Assembly (NCBI RefSeq): GCF_019749295.1
Contig: NZ_JACWFG010000008.1
Span: 248,001-312,000 of the forward strand
Length of the DNA stretch: 64,000 nt
Origin: Neobacillus niacini
GTDB taxonomy: Bacteria > Bacillota > Bacilli > Bacillales > Cytobacillaceae
Direction of reading: 5' to 3'
Positions within the stretch are counted from its first letter, which is position 1, and each line of letters opens with the position of its first letter. The position numbers and the translations under genes were made by a program. The notes beneath the pieces are model-generated. The model did no database searches. It was not told the DNA's origin and saw only the letters and a program-made list of their open reading frames with translations. Shown here piece after piece: positions 7,852 through 15,342 of the stretch.

Positions 7852-9912
7852 GTGAAGATCCATATCGTACAGAAAGGGGATACTCTTTGGAAAATCGCCA
7901 AGAAGTACGGCGTGAATTTTGAAGAGCTGAAAAAGATGAATTCACAGCTCAGCAACCCTGATATGATTATGCCCGGTATGAAAATAAAAGTCCCAACAAC
8001 AGGTGGAAATATAAAAAAAGAAGCGCCTATGGGAACAAAGCCGGGGGCCACAATCAACTTAGGCTCAAAGAAAGAAATGCCGATTGCTGAGCAACCGATT
8101 ACCAAAGAGAAACCAAAAGAAATGCCGATTAAACCAGCTCCAAAAAAGGAAGCGCCAATTAAAGAGGTTCCAAAAGCAAAGCCAGTACCAATTCCAGTAC
8201 CAATCCCGGTTCCAGTTAAAGAAAAACCTGTAAAAGAGATCCCTGTTAAAGAAGTGCCTTTGAAAGAAGTGCCTGTAAAAACACCAATAAAAGAACCAGT
8301 TATGGAAACACCTAAAACACCCTACACTCCAAAAATGCCCCTGCAAATCATCCCAGAAATTGATATAAACAACTATTATATGAACAATATGGAGGTGAAA
8401 ATGCCTCAGCTGCCGCCTAAACCAACCAATATACTTCCTGAAATAAAAGAACCGATAAAAGAACCAATAAAAGAAAATCCAGTTATGCCTGTCCAAGAAG
8501 CACCAATCTCTAACCAGCTTCCTGTACAACAGCAAATGCCGCAAGATTATTGTGTACCAGTTTCACCAATCATGCCAGGATCAGGGTTTTGTCCGCCGCC
8601 GCCAAAATGGTGCCCGCCGCCGCCTTGTCCTCCTGTAGGATTTATGCCATTTCCACAGGTTCAAGGAGCTGCAATGCACCCTATGTCAAACATGCTGCCT
8701 AATCAACCTGGAACAATGCCAGGTGTGGCAGGTGCGGAATTTATGATGCATGGTTATGATGATGAGTCTTCATCCTTTATGCCGCAATTACCGATGGGAA
8801 GCCAAATGCCAATGGGCGGGCAGATGCCAATGGGCGGTCAAATGCCAATGGGCGGCCAAATGCCAATGGGCGGTCAAATGCCAATGGGCGGTCAAATGCC
8901 AATGGGCGGCCAAATGCCGATGGGCGGCCAGATGCCAATGGGCGGCCAGATGCCAATGGGCGGGCAGATGCCAATGGGCGGGCAGATGCCAATGGGCGGT
9001 CAAATGCCAATGGGCGGCCAAATGCCGATGGGCGGGCAGATGCCAATGGGCGGTCAAATGCCAATGGGCGGCCAAATGCCGATGGGAAGCCAAATGCCAG
9101 GAATGGGACAAATGCCAGGAATGGATCAAATGCCAGCAGAATTTGAACAACAAAATCAAATGCCTTATTTTGATGATGAAAGCCCAGAAGATGTGCCATT
9201 TGGCTCACCAGCAGCAACAAGTCAAGGATGGTTCGATCCGCAGACACAGGGTATGCAAGGAATGAGTGCACCAATGATGAATCCGGGCTTCGGTCAGCCA
9301 GGAATGGGAGGACAGATGGGACCAGGCTTCGGTCAGCCAGGAATGGGAGGACCAATGGGACCAGAATTTGGCCAACCAGGAATGGGAGGACCAATGGGAC
9401 CAGGATTTGGCCAACCAGGAATGGGAGGACAGATGGGACCAGGCTTCGGTCAGCCAGGAATGGGAGGACCAATGGGACCAGGATTTGGCCAGCCAGGAAT
9501 GGGAGGACAGATGGGACCAGACTTTGGCCAACCGGGAATGGGTGCACCATATGGTCAAATGCCTTTTGGTTACCCTCAAATGGGGCCATCTCAGCAAGTA
9601 ATGGGAGCACAAGACTTTGAGTCACCTGATATGGGAATGCCTTTTGGAGGCGGTCAAATGCCATCAATGCAACAGCAATTTCCTGCACAAGGCGGCTTAC
9701 CAACTAGTTCCGGTGGAGACTGTGGGTGCGGCGGGCCAAAACCACTAGCAATGCCGCAGCAGCCATTTGTGCCGCCGACACCTCCTATCTATAGCGCACC
9801 ATATACAGGACCAGCAAATGTTGCACAGCCTCCGTATATGAACCCTTATGGAATGGGTCCTATGGATGGAATGATGCGATACGAAGATGAAAGCAATGAG
9901 TATGACTTTTAA
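7852..9912 (+). CDS. safA: Spore coat assembly protein SafA, expanded repeat form
   Basis: The 686-residue protein starts with one LysM domain (about residues 1-50, IVQKGDTLWKIAKKYGV), the peptidoglycan-binding module that anchors SafA at the cortex/coat interface. A Lys/Pro/Glu-rich region follows, then a Pro/Cys stretch, fifteen MPMGGQ hexapeptides, seven 13-residue GFGQPGMGG-type units and a CGCGG segment near the end. B. subtilis SafA is far shorter (about 387 residues); the extra length is the two repeat blocks. The start is GTG at 7852 behind AGGAGGG. Position after nadA matches B. subtilis. SafA organises the inner spore coat. The next gene begins inside its last codons. Confidence 0.92.
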   Translation: MKIHIVQKGDTLWKIAKKYGVNFEELKKMNSQLSNPDMIMPGMKIKVPTTGGNIKKEAPMGTKPGATINLGSKKEMPIAEQPITKEKPKEMPIKPAPKKEAPIKEVPKAKPVPIPVPIPVPVKEKPVKEIPVKEVPLKEVPVKTPIKEPVMETPKTPYTPKMPLQIIPEIDINNYYMNNMEVKMPQLPPKPTNILPEIKEPIKEPIKENPVMPVQEAPISNQLPVQQQMPQDYCVPVSPIMPGSGFCPPPPKWCPPPPCPPVGFMPFPQVQGAAMHPMSNMLPNQPGTMPGVAGAEFMMHGYDDESSSFMPQLPMGSQMPMGGQMPMGGQMPMGGQMPMGGQMPMGGQMPMGGQMPMGGQMPMGGQMPMGGQMPMGGQMPMGGQMPMGGQMPMGGQMPMGGQMPMGGQMPMGSQMPGMGQMPGMDQMPAEFEQQNQMPYFDDESPEDVPFGSPAATSQGWFDPQTQGMQGMSAPMMNPGFGQPGMGGQMGPGFGQPGMGGPMGPEFGQPGMGGPMGPGFGQPGMGGQMGPGFGQPGMGGPMGPGFGQPGMGGQMGPDFGQPGMGAPYGQMPFGYPQMGPSQQVMGAQDFESPDMGMPFGGGQMPSMQQQFPAQGGLPTSSGGDCGCGGPKPLAMPQQPFVPPTPPIYSAPYTGPANVAQPPYMNPYGMGPMDGMMRYEDESNEYDF
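8806..9075 (+). repeat. 18-bp coding minisatellite in safA (15 x MPMGGQ)
   Basis: Fifteen in-frame 18-bp units, 270 bp in all, each encode MPMGGQ, with MPMGSQ variants at both ends. Variation is almost all synonymous (CAA/CAG, GGC/GGT/GGG, CCA/CCG). The arrangement suggests expansion by slippage with selection on the peptide. Because 18 is divisible by 3, other frames stay open and give false ORFs on both strands. Confidence 0.97.
9286..9558 (+). repeat. 39-bp coding repeat in safA (7 x 13 residues)
   Basis: Seven units of 39 bp encode [GED]FGQPGMGG[QP]MGP, the last ending APYGQ. The Q and P variants are mixed along the block. The block is in frame with safA and keeps other frames open. Confidence 0.93.
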
Positions 9913-10876
9913 ACAAAAAGGAGACGATGATTATTTCATTCGTCTCCTCTCTTATTTACGCTCCCAGTTCAAAGAAAACATTATTGAAATGGTGCCGTTT
10001 CGAAAAAGTGTTATCTTAATAAAAACAGATAATAATACCTATATGCTAAAAGGGTTTCATACTAACAAACGGCTTAAGCTTCAGGAGGCATTTACAGCAA
10101 CACTCAGGAAAGAAGGATTTTCAAAAACTTATCTATTTGTCCATCCAGTCATAAAAGAACCGCTTTTTTTTGAAGGAACATATTTTGGATGTATGGAATA
10201 TATTCCGCCAAATAAAAACTCATTTTCATTTAAATCACAGAAAAACCGGCAGGAGGGTCTTGAGCTATTAGAGCAATTCCATCTGGCCACCTCGTCCTTC
10301 GAATCACGTTATCGTACACTGATTCCCAAAGGGATAATCATTGAAAAGTGGAAGGACAGAGGAAAGATATTTTCCTCAAATTTGTCATTTTTAAAATATT
10401 TTATTAATGAAAAAATTTTAGAAGAACTGACTAATTGGGCTAACTGGTCACTTACAGGGATGGAAAACGACCGCTCCCTTTTTATCAATGAACCCTATTG
10501 TATTCTTCATGGGGATGTAGCCCATCATAATTTTTTGCGCGATACAAAAGGAGTACTCCATCTCATTGATTTTGATTTAATTAGTATTGGTCCTGCATGC
10601 TTAGATTATTTACAGTATGCTAATCGAATTCTTCCAAGTCTGGATTGGTCATTTGATCAGCTTTCTCGCTATTCACAATACGAAAATTTATTGGATGAAA
10701 AGGCATTTCTACATGCTTTAGCCTTTCCGGCAGATATTTTTCGTGAATGGAATCGGCTGATTCGTGAAGGAACGTATCGAGATCAAAGCAAGTATAATCA
10801 GATTATGGACTTAACCATTGGACAATTTTACTCACGAAAAAAATTCATTGATACTTTAAAATTGCTGACAAAATAA
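9899..10876 (+). CDS. CotS/YutH-like aminoglycoside-phosphotransferase-fold protein
   Basis: A 325-residue protein of the APH/choline kinase fold, the group that includes Bacillus spore coat proteins CotS, CotI, YutH and YsxE. Seen: the catalytic-loop motif ILHGDVAHHNF (H204-G205-D206) and the metal-binding LIDFD (D224). A glycine-rich N-terminal loop is not obvious, as in other coat kinases. It starts at ATG 9899 inside the end of safA (14-bp overlap), so it is probably translationally coupled and made in the mother cell. Substrate unknown. An upstream in-frame ATG at 9887 is possible. Confidence 0.75.
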   Translation, partial: SMTFKQKGDDDYFIRLLSYLRSQFKENIIEMVPFRKSVILIKTDNNTYMLKGFHTNKRLKLQEAFTATLRKEGFSKTYLFVHPVIKEPLFFEGTYFGCMEYIPPNKNSFSFKSQKNRQEGLELLEQFHLATSSFESRYRTLIPKGIIIEKWKDRGKIFSSNLSFLKYFINEKILEELTNWANWSLTGMENDRSLFINEPYCILHGDVAHHNFLRDTKGVLHLIDFDLISIGPACLDYLQYANRILPSLDWSFDQLSRYSQYENLLDEKAFLHALAFPADIFREWNRLIREGTYRDQSKYNQIMDLTIGQFYSRKKFIDTLKLLTK

Positions 10877-10902
10877 CTATTATGGTCTATTCTGGCAGAA
10901 TG

Positions 10903-10976
10903 AAAACCCCTCAAAGGTCACAACCTAACGATGAGCATATATTTTCTATGCTCATGATCCTAGCGAGGGGGTTTTT
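10903..10976 (+). promoter_or_regulatory. Terminator-like three-stem structure that sequesters a ribosome binding site
   Basis: Outer arms AAAACCCCTC (10903-10912) and GAGGGGGTTTTT (10965-10976) pair with one bulged G. Inside are a small AGGT/ACCT hairpin (10915-10926) and a perfect 9-bp hairpin ATGAGCATA / TATGCTCAT (10931-10955). The outer 3' arm is also the only good ribosome binding site for the TTG start at 10980. It may end the upstream transcript, gate translation of the lipoprotein, or both. Confidence 0.7.
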
Positions 10977-10979
10977 CGC

Positions 10980-11681
10980 TTGAACTTGAAACAGTGGATG
11001 ATTCCTCTGTCCGCCCTATTAGCCGTGGGGCTGTCAGGCTGCGCAAATGATGACCGTGCTGCTATGGACAAAGATCACAAAAATATGGGGCAGCCTGTGG
11101 GTTACTATTCGGATGAAAATCATAAAAACGGCTCCAATGGAATGCCTGGTGATAATGATGGTCCGTTTACTGAATTAATGGATCACAACCTTGGAGTGGA
11201 AAACCAGATAAATAATGAAGAGCACAGGAAGCAGCTTCGTAAAAGAGATGGAAATGGGAACCCGCCAAACCCGACAAAACCGCTCGCAAACCATGACCAT
11301 AATTTCTTCCAAAGAGACAATCAATTCAGCACCAGTGATGCAAATTATCATGGTCATTTAAACCAAAGGCTTGGGAATACAGGTACTACCACGAAACCAG
11401 AATCTCAGGATCGAGTAACGGAAAGAATTAAAAGTAAGGTAGCTGACGTTGAAAATGTGCAGGAAGTCCGCTCCGTTACTTACGGTAACTCTGTTATGGT
11501 ATCCGTTAAATTAGAAAATAATAAAAGAGCTAAGGAAACACAAAGAGCGATTCAAAATGCGGTTAAGGCATATGCAAATGGGAGATCTGTTCAAGTTATG
11601 ATTGATGATGGTGCACTTGGCCGTGAAGGTAACAGAAACAATGATTCCCAGCTGTTAGAACCGAATAGCCGTAAACACTAA
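10980..11681 (+). CDS. YhcN/YlaJ family sporulation lipoprotein
   Basis: A 233-residue secreted lipoprotein with an N-terminal signal ending in the lipobox LSGC (Cys about residue 21), a polar, Asn/Asp/His-rich linker, and a C-terminal YhcN/YlaJ domain (about residues 140-215, TERIKSKVADVENVQEV). Family members are spore membrane or cortex proteins. By position after safA it is the counterpart of B. subtilis CoxA, but I cannot confirm orthology. The start is TTG at 10980 behind GAGGGGG, which lies in the 3' arm of the hairpin described upstream. A clear terminator follows. Confidence 0.82.
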   Translation: MNLKQWMIPLSALLAVGLSGCANDDRAAMDKDHKNMGQPVGYYSDENHKNGSNGMPGDNDGPFTELMDHNLGVENQINNEEHRKQLRKRDGNGNPPNPTKPLANHDHNFFQRDNQFSTSDANYHGHLNQRLGNTGTTTKPESQDRVTERIKSKVADVENVQEVRSVTYGNSVMVSVKLENNKRAKETQRAIQNAVKAYANGRSVQVMIDDGALGREGNRNNDSQLLEPNSRKH

Positions 11682-11695
11682 CTAATAAATAGTTG

Positions 11696-11741
11696 AAGAG
11701 ACAAGGCCGAAAAATGGCTTTGTCTCTTTTTGATTTTTTCT
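11696..11741 (+). terminator. Intrinsic terminator after the lipoprotein gene
   Basis: Arms AGAGACAAGGCC / GGCTTTGTCTCT with a wobble pair and a 7-nt loop are followed by two T runs. Confidence 0.9.
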
Positions 11742-11819
11742 AAAAGGATAAAAAGGGAAAAAAAGGCTAAACTAGTAGTGAAAAAGAATTAAATCTCTAA
11801 TACTAAGAGGTGATTATGC

Positions 11820-12371
11820 ATGAGGTTCAATTGGGTAGCACAGTATCGGCTTGGTTTAGCCTTTGTTGCGGTTATTCTCTTCATGTCTATCGGAAGTCTG
11901 CCAGGAATGCTGTTAACTGGCTCTGCTGAAAAAATGGAAAACCATCAAGAACAGCAAAAGTCGGAACCTCAGCAAATGACAGTCATTTTGGAAAGAATCT
12001 ATCTTGATGGAGAAATAAGTGAGGAAGTAGTCCTCGATTCATATTGGTCTATTGAAAACTTCTGGGCAAAGTATGATCAATGGCAATTGGTTGATATGGA
12101 TGAGACAACAATGGTATTTCGAAAACAAATGGATGATATTTCACCATTACTCAAAGCGAATGGTTATTTTGGCATTACTGAAGATGGCGTGTTAACGATA
12201 TTCAATGGCCGCCCAGACCGTTCACGAATCATTCAATCCTTTTTTCAGATAGATGTAAGAAAGCTTGAAAGCAAAAAACAAGAAGAGCTCATACAAGGCA
12301 TTCCTATAAAAACAAAAGACCGGTATGTAGAAGTACTGGAAACGTTTAAACCTTATTCGAAGCGGGAATGA
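11820..12371 (+). CDS. bofC: Intercompartmental signalling factor BofC
   Basis: A 183-residue forespore protein with an N-terminal hydrophobic export segment (about 8-35). The conserved BofC core includes ERIYLDGE, VFRKQMDDISPLLK and QSFFQID. BofC restrains the SpoIVB protease and so times sigma-K activation in the mother cell. The ATG at 11820 follows AGAGGTGAT. In B. subtilis, bofC also lies between safA and ruvA. The TGA stop falls at the border where homology to repeat array 2 begins, so the array abuts the coding region with no separate terminator. Confidence 0.93.
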   Translation: MRFNWVAQYRLGLAFVAVILFMSIGSLPGMLLTGSAEKMENHQEQQKSEPQQMTVILERIYLDGEISEEVVLDSYWSIENFWAKYDQWQLVDMDETTMVFRKQMDDISPLLKANGYFGITEDGVLTIFNGRPDRSRIIQSFFQIDVRKLESKKQEELIQGIPIKTKDRYVEVLETFKPYSKRE

Positions 12372-12975
12372 CCGGTGCATGAGGCTCGTTTTAGCGGGTA
12401 TGAAAAGAATTTGGGCTTCATGACTCCTTTATGAGGCTCATTTTGGCGAATATGGAAATGGTTTGGGCTTCATGACTGGCTCATGAGGCTCGTTTAAGCG
12501 AGTAGGAAAAGAATTTGGGCTTCATAAACGTTGCATGAGGCCAATTTTTGCGTGTGTGAAAAGGATTTGGGCTTCATGACTGGCTCATGAGGCTCGTTTT
12601 AGCGAGTATGAAAAGGATTTGGGCTTCATGACTGGCTCATGAGGCTCGTTTTAGCGAGTATGAAAAGGATTTGGGCTTCATGACCGGTTCTTGAGGCTCA
12701 TTTTAGCGAGTATGGAAAGGATTTGGGCTTCATGACTGGCTTATGAGGCCCATTTTTGCGTGTAAGAAAAGGATTTGGGCTTCATGAACCCTTCATGAGG
12801 CTCATTTTAGCGAGTATGGAAAGGATTTGGGCTTCATGAACCCTTCATGAGGCTCATTTTTGCGTATATGAAAAGAATTTGGGCTTCATGAACCCTTCAT
12901 GAGGCCCATTTTTTGCGTGATGAAAAGAATTTGGGTTTCATGACCTTATCATGAGACCTATTTTGACATGTTCAA
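12368..12975. repeat. Array 2: tandem palindromic repeats, exact 52-bp pitch
   Basis: Eleven units start at 12411, 12463, 12515 and so on to 12931, every step exactly 52 bp. A truncated unit in the same register begins at 12368 inside the bofC stop region. Each unit has a hairpin GGGCTTCATGA - 5-nt loop - TCATGAGGCTC or TCATGAGGCCC, then a spacer of type AGCGAGTATG or TGCGTGTATG. Units starting at 12567 and 12619 are identical. Loop types (CTGGC, ACCCT) and spacer types are shuffled among units. A pitch of 52 is not a multiple of 3, so the array is non-coding. Nothing else was seen in 12372-13004. Confidence 0.95.
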
Positions 12976-13004
12976 AAGGTTTTATGAGCTCCATAAAACT
13001 CCAC

Positions 13005-13036
13005 ATCTACAACTTTTCTCATCCTAAAGTTGTAGA
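13005..13036. promoter_or_regulatory. Perfect 12-bp inverted repeat upstream of the SDR operon
   Basis: ATCTACAACTTT (13005-13016) and AAAGTTGTAGAT (13025-13036) are perfect complements with an 8-nt spacer. There is no T run directly after it, so it is not a standard terminator. It could be an operator or an RNA hairpin in the leader. Confidence 0.6.
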
Positions 13037-13075
13037 TAAAGTTCAAGCTTTTTTCGGAGGGAGGAATTTCCAAAA

Positions 13076-13115
13076 TCCTTTAAGCTAAAGACATCAAGTA
13101 AAACACTTAAAGGAG
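13076..13115 (+). promoter_or_regulatory. Leader stem covering the SDR ribosome binding site
   Basis: TCCTTTAAG (13076-13084) is a perfect complement of CTTAAAGGA (13106-13114), which contains the AAAGGAG ribosome binding site of the gene at 13125. Pairing would hide the site. Confidence 0.5.
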
Positions 13116-13124
13116 CGATTACAA

Positions 13125-13847
13125 ATGAAAAATAAAGTAGTTATGATTACAGGTGCATCTAAAGGGTTGGGCAGGGCATTAACACTTGCATTTGCCAAGG
13201 AGGGCGCCCGGTTGGCAATTTGTTCTAGAACATCAAAGGGCTTACTAGAAGTAAAGAAAGAAGCGGAGTTATTAGGTGCGGAGGTGCTCGCAGTTACAGC
13301 GGATATTTCATTATCAAGAGACGTAGAACGGTTTGTAGCGATGACTGAGGAAGCTTTTGGTCAAATTGATGTTCTGATAAACAATGCTTCGATTCTCGGG
13401 CCGAGTCCAATGCCGTTATTGCTCGACTATCCGGAAGAAGATTTTGCAGAAGTGCTGAGGGTCAATTCCATTTCGCCATTTCTCGTAACTAGAAGAGTGA
13501 TTCCAGGTATGCTGCAGCGCAATCATGGCTCAATCATTAATGTTACCTCTGAAGCGGGGCATGTAGGATATGCAGGCTGGGGCGCATATGGAATCTCTAA
13601 ATTTGCTGTTGAAGGTCTCACAGAAACGTGGGCAGATGAGCTTAGCGAAACGAACCTTCGAGTAAATATGGTCGATCCTGGGGAAATGGATACTGACATG
13701 CACAGACTAGCAGTTCCAGACTGTGATTATCCATTAGCAAAACCTGAAGATGTAATCAACGTGTTCTTGTATTTAGCATCCGAAAAGTCAGTTGGAATTA
13801 CAGGTCAGCGTTTTGAGGCTCAAGAGTTTACAGGGGAGGGATTATGA
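13125..13847 (+). CDS. Short-chain dehydrogenase/reductase (SDR)
   Basis: A 240-residue classical SDR with the cofactor motif TGASKGLG (residues 9-16), NNAS (about 87-90), a catalytic serine in NVTSEAG and YGISK (Tyr about 155, Lys about 159). CSRTSKG after the second strand, with no acidic residue, suggests NADP(H) preference. The substrate is not predictable. It overlaps the start of the QueA-like gene by 4 bp (ATGA), so the two are translationally coupled. This gene and the next four have no counterpart at this position in the B. subtilis order and form an accessory block between bofC and ruvA. Confidence 0.88.
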   Translation: MKNKVVMITGASKGLGRALTLAFAKEGARLAICSRTSKGLLEVKKEAELLGAEVLAVTADISLSRDVERFVAMTEEAFGQIDVLINNASILGPSPMPLLLDYPEEDFAEVLRVNSISPFLVTRRVIPGMLQRNHGSIINVTSEAGHVGYAGWGAYGISKFAVEGLTETWADELSETNLRVNMVDPGEMDTDMHRLAVPDCDYPLAKPEDVINVFLYLASEKSVGITGQRFEAQEFTGEGL

Positions 13848-14875
13848 TGACAGCTACTGCCTTTGATTTCTATTTACCATCTGAGTTAAACGCGTCCCAT
13901 CCGCCCGAAAGACGTGGAATCAGAAGAGATCATGTAAAGATGATGGTTCTAGACAAAAAAACAGGTCAAGTCAGCCATGATAAATTCTTTCGGCTCGCAG
14001 ATTACCTTCAACCAGGGGATTTAGTCGTTATGAACAACAGTCGAACGGTCCCTGCGATCCTCCAAGCCACATTGTTAAGAAATACAAAAACAGTAAAACA
14101 AGAGGTCGAAATTCGGCTTGCGAGACGCCGAAATGAAGATACCTGGGATGTATTAATTGTGACAGAAGACGTGGGATTGGGGGATATCCTGCATTTCTCG
14201 CCAGATCTAACAGCAGTGGTCATTGATATAAGAAAAGGGTCACCATTAAAGACCATTCTTTTTTCCAAAAAAGGAACAGACCTATTTAACAGTATTTACG
14301 CACTCGGGGAACCAGTTCGCTACGAATATATCCATCACAAATGGGAGCTGGACTATTATCAAACGGTTTTTGCAAGCCACCCTGGCTCTGTTGAAATGCC
14401 ATCAGCGGGTAGAGCCTTTAGCTGGGAGCTGTTGTTCATTCTACAGAAGAAAGGAATAGAACTTGATTTTATTCAGCTTCATACCGGACTTAGCTATCTA
14501 TTAGATGACGACTATGAACCATCACCAACTGATAATTACGAAGAATATCATCTATCTGAAACAACGATTGAAAAAATCAAAAAAACAAAAGCTGCAGGTG
14601 GAAGGGTAATAGCTGTGGGGACAACAGTAGTTAGAGCACTAGAGAGTGCAGAAGTCACTGGTGAGTTAAATGGTGTGACCAATCTTTATATTAAACAAAA
14701 CTTCCCGCTAAAAATGGTTGACGGCATTATAACAGGTTTTCATGAGCCAAAGGCAAGCCACCTCGATATGCTGACTGCATTCATCACTCAGGAAAAATTA
14801 TGGAAAGCGTATGAAAAAGCAATTGACCAGCAGTACCTATGGCACGAATTTGGCGATATGAATTTAATTTTATAA
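13844..14875 (+). CDS. Divergent paralogue of QueA
   Basis: A 343-residue member of the QueA family (S-adenosylmethionine:tRNA ribosyltransferase-isomerase), the same length as the canonical QueA encoded 4 kb downstream. The fold core is kept (NNSRTVPA, GRVIAVGTTVVRALE, DGIITGFHEPKAS). The motifs that are nearly invariant in QueA are changed: canonical [10 protein letters not shown] is replaced by [22 protein letters not shown] by QLHTGLSYLLDD, and ITNFHLPKS by ITGFHEPKAS. A different acceptor than tRNA, or a different reaction with an AdoMet-like molecule, is an inference. It overlaps the SDR and is followed 13 bp on by a VOC gene, so all three are probably one operon. Confidence 0.85.
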   Translation: MMTATAFDFYLPSELNASHPPERRGIRRDHVKMMVLDKKTGQVSHDKFFRLADYLQPGDLVVMNNSRTVPAILQATLLRNTKTVKQEVEIRLARRRNEDTWDVLIVTEDVGLGDILHFSPDLTAVVIDIRKGSPLKTILFSKKGTDLFNSIYALGEPVRYEYIHHKWELDYYQTVFASHPGSVEMPSAGRAFSWELLFILQKKGIELDFIQLHTGLSYLLDDDYEPSPTDNYEEYHLSETTIEKIKKTKAAGGRVIAVGTTVVRALESAEVTGELNGVTNLYIKQNFPLKMVDGIITGFHEPKASHLDMLTAFITQEKLWKAYEKAIDQQYLWHEFGDMNLIL

Positions 14876-14888
14876 AGGGGAACCTAGT

Positions 14889-15254
14889 ATGCACTTTCAC
14901 CATTTTGCTATTGAGGTAAAAGACTTGGAGACATCAACAGCCTTCTATCAAAAGTATCTGGGCCTCCATGAAGAAGTTAGACTGCAATTCAATAAAGAGA
15001 ATATTGTTTTTTTAGCAAGGAATGAATTTCGGCTTGAGCTAATTTCTGGAGGACAGCAAAAGGTCTCCCAAGGTGTGCACATATGTTTCGAAGTCGACTC
15101 TGTTGAAGAAATAATGAAAAGCTTTAGAGAAGATAAAATCTTTGCTTCAGAAGGACCTTATAAGCTGCAAAATGGCTGGGAAACTGTTTTTTATGAAGGA
15201 CCTGACAATGAAATAATCGAATATTTACAGGTAAGTCAGAAAGCTGGCCATTAA
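14889..15254 (+). CDS. VOC (glyoxalase/bleomycin resistance) family protein
   Basis: A 121-residue protein with paired beta-alpha-beta-beta-beta modules. The first begins HFHHFAIEVKDLETSTAFYQKYLGL; candidate metal ligands are His5, the Glu of RLELIS, the His of GVHICFEV and the Glu of NEIIEYL. This group includes glyoxalase I and methylmalonyl-CoA epimerase, so the exact reaction is open. It is the third gene of the SDR/QueA-like operon, 13 bp downstream with AAAGGGG as ribosome binding site, and is closed by a terminator. Confidence 0.82.
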   Translation: MHFHHFAIEVKDLETSTAFYQKYLGLHEEVRLQFNKENIVFLARNEFRLELISGGQQKVSQGVHICFEVDSVEEIMKSFREDKIFASEGPYKLQNGWETVFYEGPDNEIIEYLQVSQKAGH

Positions 15255-15268
15255 TCGTCAGCTTTTTC
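15240..15268 (+). terminator. Intrinsic terminator after the VOC gene
   Basis: AAGCTG / CAGCTT arms with an 11-nt loop overlap the VOC stop codon and are followed by TTTTTCC. Short stem, so termination may be partial and allow read-through into the kinase gene. Confidence 0.6.
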
Positions 15269-15342
15269 CTGCTTGCCACAATGATGGTGATACGACTATG
15301 ATTTATTTAATAGATACAGAGTTTTTGTGCGGAGGAGAGGAC

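Noticed and set aside
8777-9703. Long - strand and alternative-frame ORFs over safA (for example 308 residues on the - strand)
   Set aside because: They are open only because the 18-bp and 39-bp repeats are multiples of 3. Composition is low-complexity and there is no ribosome binding site; safA in the + frame carries the LysM domain.
12368-12975. CRISPR array
   Set aside because: Units are contiguous near-copies of 52 bp with no unique spacers, repeats are not of constant sequence, and no cas genes are nearby.
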